DNA of 64,000 nt from Serratia silvae (GTDB lineage Bacteria > Pseudomonadota > Gammaproteobacteria > Enterobacterales > Enterobacteriaceae), in assembly GCF_023282985.1 (NCBI RefSeq), contig NZ_JAGQDC010000003.1, forward strand, positions 1-64,000, in the 5' to 3' direction. The notes beneath the pieces were generated by a model. That model was not told the DNA's origin and did no database searches. It saw only the letters and a program-made list of their open reading frames with translations. Shown in pieces: positions 55,817 to 64,000 of the stretch. How positions within the stretch are numbered: position 1 is the first letter of the stretch; each line of letters starts with the position of its first letter. Position numbers and translations under genes: made by a program.

Positions 55817-57040
55817 ATGGAAATTATTTTAGGCGTGGTGATGTTTACCTGCATCGTGATGGTGCTGGCGTTACTGATCCTGTTTGCCAAATCCAAGTTG
55901 GTAAACACCGGTGACATCGCCGTTGAGGTTAACGGCGATCAAGACAAAAGTTTTACCGCCCCCGCAGGGGACAAGCTGCTGAATATGCTGTCCAGCCAGG
56001 GGATCTTTGTCTCCTCGGCCTGTGGCGGCGGCGGCTCCTGCGGCCAGTGCCGGGTGGTGATCAAAGAGGGCGGCGGCGATATTCTGCCCACCGAGCTTTC
56101 CCATATCAGCAAGCGTGAAGCCAAAGAGGGCTGCCGCTTGGCGTGCCAGGTTAACGTGAAGCAGAACCTGAAAATCGAGCTGCCGGAAGAGATCTTCGGC
56201 GTGAAGAAATGGGACTGCGAGGTGATCTCCAACGATAACAAAGCCACCTTTATCAAAGAGCTGAAGCTGCGTATTCCGGACGGGGAAGATGTGCCTTTCC
56301 GCGCCGGGGGCTTTATCCAGATCGAGGCGCCTGAGCATGAAGTCAGCTATGCCGATTTCGACGTGCCGCAGGAATACCGTGGCGACTGGGATAAATTCAA
56401 TCTGTTCCGCTACCGTTCGGTAGTCAAAGAGCCGACGGTACGCGCCTATTCGATGGCCAACTATCCCGATGAGAAAGGCATCATCATGCTCAACGTGCGT
56501 ATCGCCACGCCGCCGCCGAGCAACCCGGACGTGCCGCCGGGCATTATGTCTTCCTATATCTGGTCGCTGAAGGCGGGGGATAAGGTGACCATCTCCGGGC
56601 CGTTTGGCGAGTTCTTTGCCAAAGACACCGACGCTGAGATGATCTTTATCGGCGGCGGGGCCGGGATGGCGCCGATGCGTTCACACATCTTCGATCAGTT
56701 GAAGCGCCTGAAGTCGAAGCGCAAAATCACCTTCTGGTACGGTGCGCGTTCCTTGCGTGAGATGTTCTACGAGGACGACTTCAACCACTTGCAGGAAGAG
56801 AATGAAAACTTCACCTGGCATGTGGCGCTCTCCGATCCGCAGCCAGAAGATAACTGGACGGGCTACACCGGCTTTATTCATAATGTCCTGCTGGAAAATT
56901 ATTTGCGTAACCATCCAGCGCCGGAAGATTGCGAATTCTATATGTGTGGGCCGCCAATGATGAATGCGGCGGTGATCAAGATGCTGAAAGATTTGGGCGT
57001 GGAAGACGAAAACATCATGCTCGATGACTTTGGCGGTTAA
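55817..57040 (+). CDS. nqrF: Na+-NQR subunit F (NADH dehydrogenase, FAD and 2Fe-2S)
   Basis: A 407-aa subunit that accepts electrons from NADH. One N-terminal helix anchors a ferredoxin domain with Cys69, Cys75, Cys78 and Cys110 ([12 protein letters not shown], then RLAC), followed by FAD binding (RAYSMANYP) and NADH binding ([23 protein letters not shown]). The C-terminus MLDDFGG is conserved. Confidence 0.97.
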   Translation: MEIILGVVMFTCIVMVLALLILFAKSKLVNTGDIAVEVNGDQDKSFTAPAGDKLLNMLSSQGIFVSSACGGGGSCGQCRVVIKEGGGDILPTELSHISKREAKEGCRLACQVNVKQNLKIELPEEIFGVKKWDCEVISNDNKATFIKELKLRIPDGEDVPFRAGGFIQIEAPEHEVSYADFDVPQEYRGDWDKFNLFRYRSVVKEPTVRAYSMANYPDEKGIIMLNVRIATPPPSNPDVPPGIMSSYIWSLKAGDKVTISGPFGEFFAKDTDAEMIFIGGGAGMAPMRSHIFDQLKRLKSKRKITFWYGARSLREMFYEDDFNHLQEENENFTWHVALSDPQPEDNWTGYTGFIHNVLLENYLRNHPAPEDCEFYMCGPPMMNAAVIKMLKDLGVEDENIMLDDFGG

Positions 57041-57064
57041 ATGCGAGCAGCAGGCGGCGAAGGA

Positions 57065-58078
57065 ATGAAGGCTTGGATGATGCTGGTGGCGCTGGCCACC
57101 GCAGTGTTACTGACCGGTTGTGAGCCGAAACAGGAAAACCTCAAGGGTAAAACCATGGGGACGTCGTACTCGATCAGCTATCTCCCTGGGGACGGAACAC
57201 CTTCGCTGGCAACGCTGCAAGCGGAGATCGACAAACGGCTGGTGCAGGTCAACGATCAGATGTCGACCTATCAACCCGATTCTGAGCTAAGCCGCTTTAA
57301 CGCCAGCCGGGAAGTGGACAAGCCTTTCCCGGTTTCTGCTGCCACCACGGACGTGGTGCTGGAAGCGTTGCGCATTAACCGTGTGACCGACGGCGCGCTG
57401 GACGTGACCGTCGGGCCGTTGGTGAACCTGTGGGGTTTTGGCCCGGAAGGGCGGCCGGATAAAGTGCCGAGCGCCACCGAGTTGGAACAGCGCCGCAACT
57501 GGACGGGGATCGACAAGCTGGCGGTAGAAGGCAATGCGCTGGTGAAACGCATTCCTGAACTGTATGTCGACCTCTCTTCCATTGCCAAAGGCTACGGTGT
57601 TGATGCGATTGCCCATTACCTGCAATCGCAGCACGTCAAAAACTACATGGTTGATATTGGCGGGGAAGTCCGCACCCGTGGCCATAACGGCGAGAAGAAG
57701 CCTTGGCGCATTGCCATCGAGCGGCCAACCGCCGGGGAGCAGCAGCAGGCGCTATTGGTGATCGAGCCGGGTGATATGGCGATGGCCACCTCCGGGGATT
57801 ACCGAAACTACTTCGAGCAGGACGGAGTGCGCTATTCTCATACTATCGACCCGCTTACCGGTAAACCGATCCGCCACCATTTAGTGTCGATCACGGTGAT
57901 CAGCCCGCTGTGCATGACGGCGGACGGGCTTTCTACCGGGTTAAACGTGATGGGGCCGGAGCGGGGGATGGCACTGGCCAACCTGCTGGGGATCCCGGTG
58001 TTTATGATCGTGAAAACCGCCAAGGGGTTTGAGGAGCGCTATTCCGACGCGTTCAAACCCTATCTGAAGAAAGGGTAG
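57065..58078 (+). CDS. apbE: FAD:protein FMN transferase ApbE
   Basis: A 337-aa periplasm-facing lipoprotein that attaches FMN to Thr in NqrB and NqrC. The lipoprotein signal (LVALATAVLLTGC) favours the start at 57065; an upstream ATG at 57041, immediately after the nqrF stop, would add eight residues including an acid. Family motifs are GKTMGTSYSISY, the Asp-rich GALDVTVGPLVNLWGFGP, DLSSIAKGYGVDAIA and YSHTIDPLTGKPI. Confidence 0.93.
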   Translation: MKAWMMLVALATAVLLTGCEPKQENLKGKTMGTSYSISYLPGDGTPSLATLQAEIDKRLVQVNDQMSTYQPDSELSRFNASREVDKPFPVSAATTDVVLEALRINRVTDGALDVTVGPLVNLWGFGPEGRPDKVPSATELEQRRNWTGIDKLAVEGNALVKRIPELYVDLSSIAKGYGVDAIAHYLQSQHVKNYMVDIGGEVRTRGHNGEKKPWRIAIERPTAGEQQQALLVIEPGDMAMATSGDYRNYFEQDGVRYSHTIDPLTGKPIRHHLVSITVISPLCMTADGLSTGLNVMGPERGMALANLLGIPVFMIVKTAKGFEERYSDAFKPYLKKG

Positions 58079-58084
58079 ACCGTA

Positions 58085-58312
58085 ATGTTGACGATGTTTG
58101 CTGCATCCTTTGTGCTGTTTCTGCTGGTGGTTGGCGGGATGTCGCTGGGCTATGTGTTCAAGCGTAAAACCTTGCAGGGCAGCTGTGGTGGCATTACCGC
58201 GCTGGGAATGGAAAAAGTCTGCGACTGCCCGGAGCCTTGCGACGCGCGTAAGAAGCGCATGGCTAAGGAAGCGCTGCGCCGCGAGATGCTGGAAAAACAC
58301 CGAATCCTCTAA
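58085..58312 (+). CDS. nqrM: Na+-NQR maturation protein NqrM
   Basis: A 75-aa protein with one N-terminal membrane helix (ASFVLFLLVVGGMSLGYVF) and a soluble tail with four Cys (GSCGG, KVCDCPEPC). NqrM family proteins (formerly DUF539) are needed to assemble the Fe centre between NqrD and NqrE. Final gene of the nqr operon, 6 bp after apbE. Confidence 0.94.
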   Translation: MLTMFAASFVLFLLVVGGMSLGYVFKRKTLQGSCGGITALGMEKVCDCPEPCDARKKRMAKEALRREMLEKHRIL

Positions 58313-58368
58313 GCGAACTAGGGTTCACCACCCGTATAAACTCTCCATATTGAGCTTTTAATAATTGG

Positions 58369-58384
58369 CTGTATACTTATACAG
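58369..58384. promoter_or_regulatory. LexA (SOS) box upstream of dinB
   Basis: CTGTATACTTATACAG matches the LexA consensus CTGT-N8-ACAG with an AT-rich centre, 16 bp upstream of the dinB start. Confidence 0.93.
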
Positions 58385-58400
58385 TGTTATTGGAGGCGCG

Positions 58401-59459
58401 ATGCGTAAAATCATTCATGTCGATATGGACTGCTTCTTCGCAGCGGTAGAAATGCGCGACAACCCCAGCCTGCGTGATATCCCGCTGGCTATCGGTGCCA
58501 GCGCAGATCGGCGTGGCGTGATCAGCACCGCCAACTACCCGGCGCGCCGTTATGGCGTACATAGCGCTATGCCGACCGCCACGGCGCTCAAGCTGTGCCC
58601 ACACTTAACGCTGTTACCGGGGCGAATGGCGGCCTATAAAGAAGCCTCGCTGCATATCCGTGAAATCTTTGCCCGCTATACGCCACTGATAGAACCGCTC
58701 TCCCTGGATGAAGCCTATCTGGACGTGACCAACAGCACCCAATGCAACGGCTCCGCCACCTTGATTGCCCAACAGATCCGTCAGGAAATTTCCGCCGAAT
58801 TGAACCTGACCGCCTCGGCGGGCATTGCCCCCATCAAATTCCTGGCCAAGATCGCCTCCGAGTTGAACAAGCCCAATGGCCAATACGTCATCACACCGGC
58901 GCAGGTGCCCGCATTCTTGCAGCAGTTACCGCTGAGCAAAATCCCTGGTGTGGGCAAGGTCACCGCCAAACGGTTGGAAGAGGTGGGGCTAATCACCTGC
59001 GCCGATGTGCAGAACTATAATCTGGCCGATTTATTAAAACGCTTCGGCAAATTTGGCCGGGTGCTGTGGGAGCGCTGCCAGGGTATCGATGAGCGTGAAG
59101 TTTCCCCCGATCGTTTACGCAAATCGGTAGGGGTCGAGCGAACGTTGGTGGCCGATATTCATGAGTGGGAAGATTGCGAGGCGTTGATCGTTGAAAAGCT
59201 CTACCCAGAACTGGAGATGCGGCTGCGCAAGGTCAAACCGGATCTGCATATCGCCCGCCAAGGGGTGAAGCTGAAATTCCAGGACTTCCAGCAAACCACC
59301 CAGGAACACGTTTGGCCGGTGCTCAATATTGAGGATTTGCTCAACGTTGCCCGCCAGGCGTGGCAGGAGCGGCGGGAAGGGCGTGGTGTGCGCCTGGTTG
59401 GCCTGCACGTAACGTTGCTCGATCCTCAGTTGGAGCGGCAGTTGGTATTAACCTGGTGA
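58401..59459 (+). CDS. dinB: DNA polymerase IV (Y family, SOS-induced)
   Basis: A 352-aa error-prone translesion polymerase. Catalytic residues are Asp8 ([12 protein letters not shown]) and Asp103/Glu104 ([10 protein letters not shown]); the steric gate Phe13 region, helix-hairpin-helix [13 protein letters not shown] and little-finger domain follow. The very C-terminus ends [10 protein letters not shown], consistent with a clamp-binding tail (QLVL). The start at 58401 follows GGAGG; the in-frame ATG at 58365 lies before the LexA box and is excluded. Confidence 0.97.
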   Translation: MRKIIHVDMDCFFAAVEMRDNPSLRDIPLAIGASADRRGVISTANYPARRYGVHSAMPTATALKLCPHLTLLPGRMAAYKEASLHIREIFARYTPLIEPLSLDEAYLDVTNSTQCNGSATLIAQQIRQEISAELNLTASAGIAPIKFLAKIASELNKPNGQYVITPAQVPAFLQQLPLSKIPGVGKVTAKRLEEVGLITCADVQNYNLADLLKRFGKFGRVLWERCQGIDEREVSPDRLRKSVGVERTLVADIHEWEDCEALIVEKLYPELEMRLRKVKPDLHIARQGVKLKFQDFQQTTQEHVWPVLNIEDLLNVARQAWQERREGRGVRLVGLHVTLLDPQLERQLVLTW

Positions 59460-59549
59460 TGCTAAAAACGAGTGTGTTTAAATGCTTAACCGTAGGTACA
59501 ATCGTTGCCAGTTCTTTGGGATTAAGGCATTCAACGGGAAGAGTTAAAA

Positions 59550-60563
59550 ATGGACGTGATTCAGCAAAAGCCGGTCAAAAGATGGACATGGGCCGATTTA
59601 CAAAGCAGCTATCGATTTTGGGGGCTGGTTGTTTATTTTACCGCGATTGTTACTAGCCAATATATCTTTAATGCCTATTCTGCACTCTATATCCGGCAAA
59701 CCGCAGATTTACCGATCTCGATGATTGGGGTCGCAGTGGGATTACAACAGGTTGGCATGTTATTTGGTGCATTGTTGGCCTGGATGGCCAGCCGGATGAA
59801 AAGCTATTATTTGCTGTATCTCTTTAGCGGGCTGTATTTGTTTGGCCTGTTTTTGTTCTGCTTTCATACCAGCAATCACTTTTTGATGATAACGGGAGAG
59901 GTCCTGATAGGGATGGGGCTAGGGGCTATCATGCTGATCGTTCCGGCCTTTATCGCAGGGGCCGTTGGCAGCGTAGAGGCATTTGTGCTGTCATTTGGCC
60001 TGATGGTGACGCTAAAAATGGTGTTTGGCTCATCCATCATAGCGATAGCCGGATGGCTTTTTGATATAGAGCGGTTATTTTCCAGCCCTGAGTATTTCTT
60101 TACCCTGCTATTGGTCCCCGTCATTATCGGGACACTGTTCCTGCTGCCGCTTAAGGCCTGTTTATTTAATTGCGAGCCGCCAGTACGGCAAGCAATACCA
60201 CAGCCGATTAAATACCGCGATCCTGCCGTGACTTTCCTGCTTTTTTGGGTCCCGTTTTACAATATTTACTGGTTGGTAAAAATCCACGGGGAGATCAGGA
60301 ATTATACCCAATCAGCAACTCTGCTGACGCCCAGAGGGGCAGGATGGTCGGCTTTTATTACCGCCCTTGTCACGCCGGTGATATTTTCCACGCTCAACGA
60401 CAATCTACGCGCCATCATTGAAAGCCATGGGCAAACCGCAAGGTATAAAACCTGGCTAATTATCCTGTTTGCTTTCCTGTTACCCCCTGTTAGTGCGGCG
60501 TTGATACAGTCGCAGATGAATGAAATCAACGGTAATCTGAAGCGAGTAGAACCTCTGCCATAA
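59550..60563 (+). CDS. Multi-helix membrane protein, half-MFS-like N-terminus
   Basis: A 337-aa inner-membrane protein that I do not recognise. Residues about 20-200 show six hydrophobic helices resembling one MFS lobe (VAVGLQQVGMLFGALLAWMASRM between TM2 and TM3), with no second lobe. Residues about 225-330 start with DPAVTFLLFWVPFYNIYWLVKIHGEI, reminiscent of DUF4234-like segments, and include two or three more hydrophobic stretches. The start follows GGGAAGAG. A single gene between dinB and pepD, where E. coli has other genes. Function unknown. Confidence 0.72.
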   Translation: MDVIQQKPVKRWTWADLQSSYRFWGLVVYFTAIVTSQYIFNAYSALYIRQTADLPISMIGVAVGLQQVGMLFGALLAWMASRMKSYYLLYLFSGLYLFGLFLFCFHTSNHFLMITGEVLIGMGLGAIMLIVPAFIAGAVGSVEAFVLSFGLMVTLKMVFGSSIIAIAGWLFDIERLFSSPEYFFTLLLVPVIIGTLFLLPLKACLFNCEPPVRQAIPQPIKYRDPAVTFLLFWVPFYNIYWLVKIHGEIRNYTQSATLLTPRGAGWSAFITALVTPVIFSTLNDNLRAIIESHGQTARYKTWLIILFAFLLPPVSAALIQSQMNEINGNLKRVEPLP

Positions 60564-60565
60564 CG

Positions 60566-60594
60566 AAAAATGGGCCCAGCTTTAAACTGGGCCC
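60566..60594 (-). terminator. Terminator of pepD
   Basis: A perfect 8-bp stem GGGCCCAG / CTGGGCCC (60572-60594) with a 7-nt loop has an A run on its left, giving a U tract on the minus strand for pepD. It may also end the membrane-protein transcript on the plus strand less efficiently. Confidence 0.88.
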
Positions 60595-60600
60595 AACCTC

Positions 60601-62061
60601 TTATCCGCGCTCAGGGATCGCTTTCAGCAGTGCGGTCAGCAGCGTCCAGTATTGGCCAACGCTGGCGATATGCACCTGCTCATCTGGCGAGTGTGGCCCG
60701 GTGATGGTTGGCCCAATCGACACCATATCCATCTCTGGGTAAGGTTTCTTGAACAAACCACACTCCAGCCCGGCGTGGATCACCATGATGTTCGGCGTCT
60801 TGTTGAACAACTTCTGGTAGGTTTCGCGTACCAGTTGCATCACAGGCGATTTGGCATCCGGCTGCCAGCCTGGGTAGCCGCCTTTCGGTGCCACTTTGGC
60901 ATTGGCCAGTTGGCCTACGGCGGTCAGCATATCCACCACATAGTCTTTACCGCTGTCGATCAGGGAGCGGATCAGGCAAATGATCTCGGCTTCATGCTCG
61001 CTGGTGGTCACTACGCCGACGTTCAGCGAAGTTTCTACCACGCCTTTCACTTCGTCGCTCATGCGGATCACACCGTTAGGCGTACCGTTGAGCAGTGCCA
61101 CAAAGCGGCTCTGGCTGTCTGCGGTTAGCGCTTGCAAAGCGGTTGTGGCTGGCTCGAGCAGAACGGTAATGTTCTTCTCTTTGGTAGACAGTTCGTTTTG
61201 CAGCGTAGCCAGGAACTGCTGGCTCAGGGCTTTCAGCGCATCGGCTTTGGCGGCTGGCACGGCAACCACGGCAGAAGCTTCACGCGGGATGGCATTACGC
61301 AGCGTACCGCCGTTCAGCTCCAGCAGGCGCAGGTCCAGTTCTTGCGTGTGGGCAAACAGGAAGCGGGCCAGCAGCTTGTTGGCGTTGCCCAGGCCATGAT
61401 GAATATCGGCACCGGAGTGGCCGCCTTTCAACCCTTTCAGGGTCAGCTTCAGCGTTTGGTAACCGGCTGGCAGTGCTTCACGTTGCAGCGGCAGGGTGGT
61501 GATGAAATCGATCCCCCCAGCACAGCCCATGTAGATTTCGCCTTCCTCTTCGGAGTCGGTGTTGATCAGGATGTCAGCTTGTAACCAGTTTGGCTGTAGG
61601 CCAAAGGCACCATCCATACCCGCTTCTTCCGTCATGGTCAGCAGCACTTCCAGCGGGCCATGCTCTACGCTGTCATCGGCCAGCACCGCCAGTGCAGACG
61701 CCATACCGATGCCGTTATCTGCACCCAGCGTGGTACCGCGAGCCTTGATCCATTCGCCGTCAATATAAGGCTGGATCGGATCTTTGGTGAAATCGTGAAC
61801 CGTATCGTTGTTCTTCTGCGGAACCATATCCAGGTGCGCTTGCAGCGCTACCGGCTTGCGGTTTTCCATGCCTTTGGTTGCAGGTTTACGCAGCAGAATA
61901 TTGCCAACCTGGTCGCGCTCGGCATGCAGGTTCTTTTCTTTGGCCCAGTCGAGGATGTGCTGCGCTAGCGCTTCTTCGTGGTAAGAAGGATGCGGGATCG
62001 AGCAGATTTTGGCAAAAATATCCCACAGCGGCTGTGGCGAAAGTTGAGACAATTCAGACAC
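60601..62061 (-). CDS. pepD: Aminoacyl-histidine dipeptidase (peptidase D)
   Basis: A 486-aa cytosolic M20C zinc dipeptidase that cleaves Xaa-His (carnosine-type) dipeptides. Metal ligands are His80-region LQAHLDMVPQK, Asp in GADNGIGMA, Glu in TEEAGMDGAFGL, Asp in NTDSEEEGE and a C-terminal His in GPTITGPHSPDEQ. The lid domain with GGHSGADIHHG is present. Divergent from gpt, as in E. coli. Confidence 0.96.
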   Translation of the reverse strand: MSELSQLSPQPLWDIFAKICSIPHPSYHEEALAQHILDWAKEKNLHAERDQVGNILLRKPATKGMENRKPVALQAHLDMVPQKNNDTVHDFTKDPIQPYIDGEWIKARGTTLGADNGIGMASALAVLADDSVEHGPLEVLLTMTEEAGMDGAFGLQPNWLQADILINTDSEEEGEIYMGCAGGIDFITTLPLQREALPAGYQTLKLTLKGLKGGHSGADIHHGLGNANKLLARFLFAHTQELDLRLLELNGGTLRNAIPREASAVVAVPAAKADALKALSQQFLATLQNELSTKEKNITVLLEPATTALQALTADSQSRFVALLNGTPNGVIRMSDEVKGVVETSLNVGVVTTSEHEAEIICLIRSLIDSGKDYVVDMLTAVGQLANAKVAPKGGYPGWQPDAKSPVMQLVRETYQKLFNKTPNIMVIHAGLECGLFKKPYPEMDMVSIGPTITGPHSPDEQVHIASVGQYWTLLTALLKAIPERG

Positions 62062-62397
62062 TATAAGTCTCCTGTGACAGCATTTTCAGCAAGGCGTGAA
62101 TGCTGTGCGGTTAGGGTGAGTAGCTATCTGTGCTTCAGGCACGTGAGCCTGAGAATATCATTTTATTCTCGGCTGTGCGCGTCCCGTATGACGCAGTTTA
62201 TCGGCTTGGGTTCCCCGGTTTACGGGCGGTTGTGCAGAAAAGACACGCTACTCGCCACAACGATATTCACAGGAAAAACGCATCAACTCCTCGGTTCAAC
62301 TGGTATTCGTGGCGCGCAGTCTCTATAATCTCGCGCAACCTTTTTTCCCCCTGAACTACTGAGTAAGCCACATCATTGCTGGCTGGGACACCATTCT
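62062..62397. other. Divergent intergenic region between pepD and gpt
   Basis: About 336 bp without a credible gene; short frames in it show no family features. A -10-like TATAAT at about 62325 probably belongs to the gpt promoter. A hairpin TCAGGC-ACGTGA-GCCTGA occurs at 62135-62152. No repeat or attachment site noticed. Confidence 0.5.
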
Positions 62398-62856
62398 ATG
62401 AGCGAAAAATACGTTGTTACCTGGGATATGCTGCAAATGCAAGCGCGCAAACTGGCTCACCGCCTGCTGCCTGCCGATCAATGGAAAGGCATCATTGCCG
62501 TAAGCCGTGGCGGCCTGGTGCCTGCTTCGCTGCTGGCTCGCGAGCTGAGCATCCGTTATGTGGATACCGTCTGCATCTCCAGCTATGACCATGACAACCA
62601 GCGCGAAATGAAGGTGCTCAAGCGCGCCGAGGGCGATGGTGAAGGCTTTATCGTGGTTGACGATTTAGTGGATACCGGCGGCACCGCCAAAGCGATCCGC
62701 GACATGTACCCGAAAGCCCATTTCGTGACCATCTTCGCCAAGCCTGCTGGCCGCCCGCTGGTTGACGATTACGTGGTTGATATCCCGCAGGACACCTGGA
62801 TCGAGCAGCCTTGGGATATGGCGGTGACCTTCGTGCCACCGATCGGCGGTCGTTAA
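62398..62856 (+). CDS. gpt: Xanthine-guanine phosphoribosyltransferase
   Basis: A 152-aa type I phosphoribosyltransferase salvaging guanine, xanthine and less well hypoxanthine to nucleotides with PRPP. The PRPP motif is [17 protein letters not shown], and the purine pocket includes the C-terminal [14 protein letters not shown]. The [15 protein letters not shown] loop is conserved. Next to frsA as in E. coli. Confidence 0.97.
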   Translation: MSEKYVVTWDMLQMQARKLAHRLLPADQWKGIIAVSRGGLVPASLLARELSIRYVDTVCISSYDHDNQREMKVLKRAEGDGEGFIVVDDLVDTGGTAKAIRDMYPKAHFVTIFAKPAGRPLVDDYVVDIPQDTWIEQPWDMAVTFVPPIGGR

Positions 62857-62871
62857 TCAGCCCCTGCTTCA

Positions 62872-62898
62872 AACGCCCGGTAATACCGGGCGTTGTTG
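62872..62898 (+). terminator. Terminator after gpt
   Basis: A perfect 9-bp stem AACGCCCGG / CCGGGCGTT with a TAATA loop is followed by GTTGTTT, 15 bp after the gpt stop. Confidence 0.82.
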
Positions 62899-63023
62899 TT
62901 TATGCAGCGGTTTCGTCAAATTCGGTAAATTCCCCGCCTTCTACCTCCAGAGTTAGGTACACTAGCACCTAGATATCCCGGCTATTCAGGCCTTGATGTA
63001 AGTCTTAGGAGGCTGTTGTTACC

Positions 63024-64000
63024 ATGGCACAAGCCAACCTTTCCGAAGTACTGTTCAAACCCTCATTTAAACATGTCGAAACCTCGACGTTAGTCACCCG
63101 TGCCCATCATGCGGTAGGTGCCGATATGCACTCTGCCTTGGAGGGTGATACCGACGGCAACTGGTATCGTATGCTCAATCATCTGCTGTGGACCTGGCGC
63201 GGCACCGATCCGCTGGAAATCAGCGAAGTGTTGGCGCGCATTGCGGCCTCTAACGCAGAGCATAGCGACGATCACCTGCTGGATACCGTGGTCGGTTACC
63301 GAAACGGCAACTGGATCTACGAGTGGGTGCACCAGGGGATGCAGTGGCAGCAGCGGGCATTGGAGCAAAAAGATCCGCTGGTCGGTGGGCAGTATTGGCT
63401 GAATGCCGCCAATCTCTACAGCATTGCCGGTTATCCGCATCTGAAAGGGGATGAGCTGGCCGAGCAGGCAGAGGTGCTCTCCAATCGCGCCTATGAAGAG
63501 GCCGCACTGCTGTTGCCATACCAGCTTAAAGAGCTGGGGTTCGCCATTGAGGGGGGCAGTTCCATCACCGGCTTCCTGCATATGCCAGATAACGGCCAGG
63601 CACCTTACCCTACGGTACTGATGTGCGGCAGTCTGGATACCTTGCAGACCGATTACCACCGCCTGTTCCGTGATTATCTTGCGCCGCACGGCATTGCGAT
63701 GCTGACCATCGATATGCCGTCCATCGGTTCATCCTATAAGTGGAAGCTGACGCAAGATTCCAGTTTCCTGCATCAGCAGGTGTTGGCTCAACTGCCTTCC
63801 GTGCCTTGGGTTGACCATACGCGTGTCAGCGCTTTCGGCTTCCGCTTTGGTGCCAACGTGGCGGTGCGCTTGGCTTATCTGGAGTCGCAGCGTTTGCGCG
63901 GTGTAGCCTGCGTAGGGCCGGTGGTGCATAGCCTGCTGTGTGAGTTGAAATGCCAGGACCACGTGCCGGATATGTATATGGACGTGCTGGCCAGCCGCAT
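63024..64000 (+). CDS. frsA: Esterase FrsA (YafA), 5' part only
   Basis: The first 325 codons of FrsA, an alpha/beta-hydrolase-fold protein of about 415 aa, reported as an esterase and, in some species, a partner of PTS enzyme IIA-Glc. It starts [17 protein letters not shown] with AGGAGG upstream (63007-63012). [35 protein letters not shown] and [17 protein letters not shown] (nucleophile-elbow position) are visible. The gene runs off the window end. Confidence 0.95.
   Translation, partial: MAQANLSEVLFKPSFKHVETSTLVTRAHHAVGADMHSALEGDTDGNWYRMLNHLLWTWRGTDPLEISEVLARIAASNAEHSDDHLLDTVVGYRNGNWIYEWVHQGMQWQQRALEQKDPLVGGQYWLNAANLYSIAGYPHLKGDELAEQAEVLSNRAYEEAALLLPYQLKELGFAIEGGSSITGFLHMPDNGQAPYPTVLMCGSLDTLQTDYHRLFRDYLAPHGIAMLTIDMPSIGSSYKWKLTQDSSFLHQQVLAQLPSVPWVDHTRVSAFGFRFGANVAVRLAYLESQRLRGVACVGPVVHSLLCELKCQDHVPDMYMDVLASR

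Noticed and set aside
62330-62350. Possible PurR operator before gpt (CGCAACCTTTTTTC)
   Set aside because: Too many mismatches to the PurR consensus palindrome and the two halves are not symmetric.

Overview
The window looks like chromosomal DNA from a gamma-proteobacterium of the order Enterobacterales, most likely Serratia or a close relative. The proteins closely resemble E. coli homologues I can recall (MltD, RnhA, YafD, FadE), the urease cluster has the Yersinia-type gene order, and a complete Na+-NQR operon is present. The genus is an inference; species cannot be fixed from the sequence alone. The backbone is colinear with the E. coli K-12 5-minute region: the 3' end of a 23S-5S-tRNA-Asp rRNA operon, dkgB, yafC, yafD, mltD, gloB, yafS, rnhA, dnaQ, a second tRNA-Asp, then later yafV, fadE, gmhA, yafJ, yafK, dinB, pepD, gpt and frsA (cut by the window end).

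Accessory blocks are threaded into this backbone. (1) 1.53-2.15 kb: remnant of a cellobiose/chitobiose-type PTS (IIB and IIA, both frameshifted, no IIC). (2) 3.2-4.4 kb: an MFS exporter divergent from the LysR gene yafC. (3) 10.2-16.5 kb, just after the second tRNA-Asp: a chaperone-usher fimbrial operon with its own small winged-helix regulator. (4) 17.0-27.2 kb: the aerobactin locus iucABCD-iutA, with a divergent shiF-like exporter and a siderophore-interacting (ferric reductase) gene; two tandem Fur-box-like sites lie between the divergent units. (5) 27.3-31.3 kb: a small inverted repeat element, an orphan antitoxin-like gene, and an RpiR regulator followed by ureidoglycine aminotransferase and allantoate amidohydrolase genes. 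(6) 31.3-37.7 kb: the methionine salvage set (omega-amidase, aminotransferase, mtnB-C-D, mtnA, mtnK) with two arrays of MetJ boxes. (7) 38.2-45.7 kb: ureABCEFGD plus a urea transporter and a nickel permease. (8) 51.2-58.3 kb: nqrABCDEF-apbE-nqrM.

Together these suggest an organism able to scavenge iron with aerobactin, recycle methylthioadenosine, draw nitrogen from allantoate-type purine products and urea, and run a sodium-pumping respiratory chain. No IS element, integrase, prophage or CRISPR array was seen. I did not find a clearly undescribed multi-gene system. The most interesting leads are: a shared 11-bp motif upstream of the RpiR gene (overlapping its ribosome-binding site) and of its presumed target operon; the translationally overlapping aminotransferase/omega-amidase pair beside MetJ-controlled salvage genes; the ferric-reductase-like gene in the aerobactin locus; two NAC-like sites in the long urease leader; and a membrane protein resembling half an MFS transporter joined to a second hydrophobic domain.
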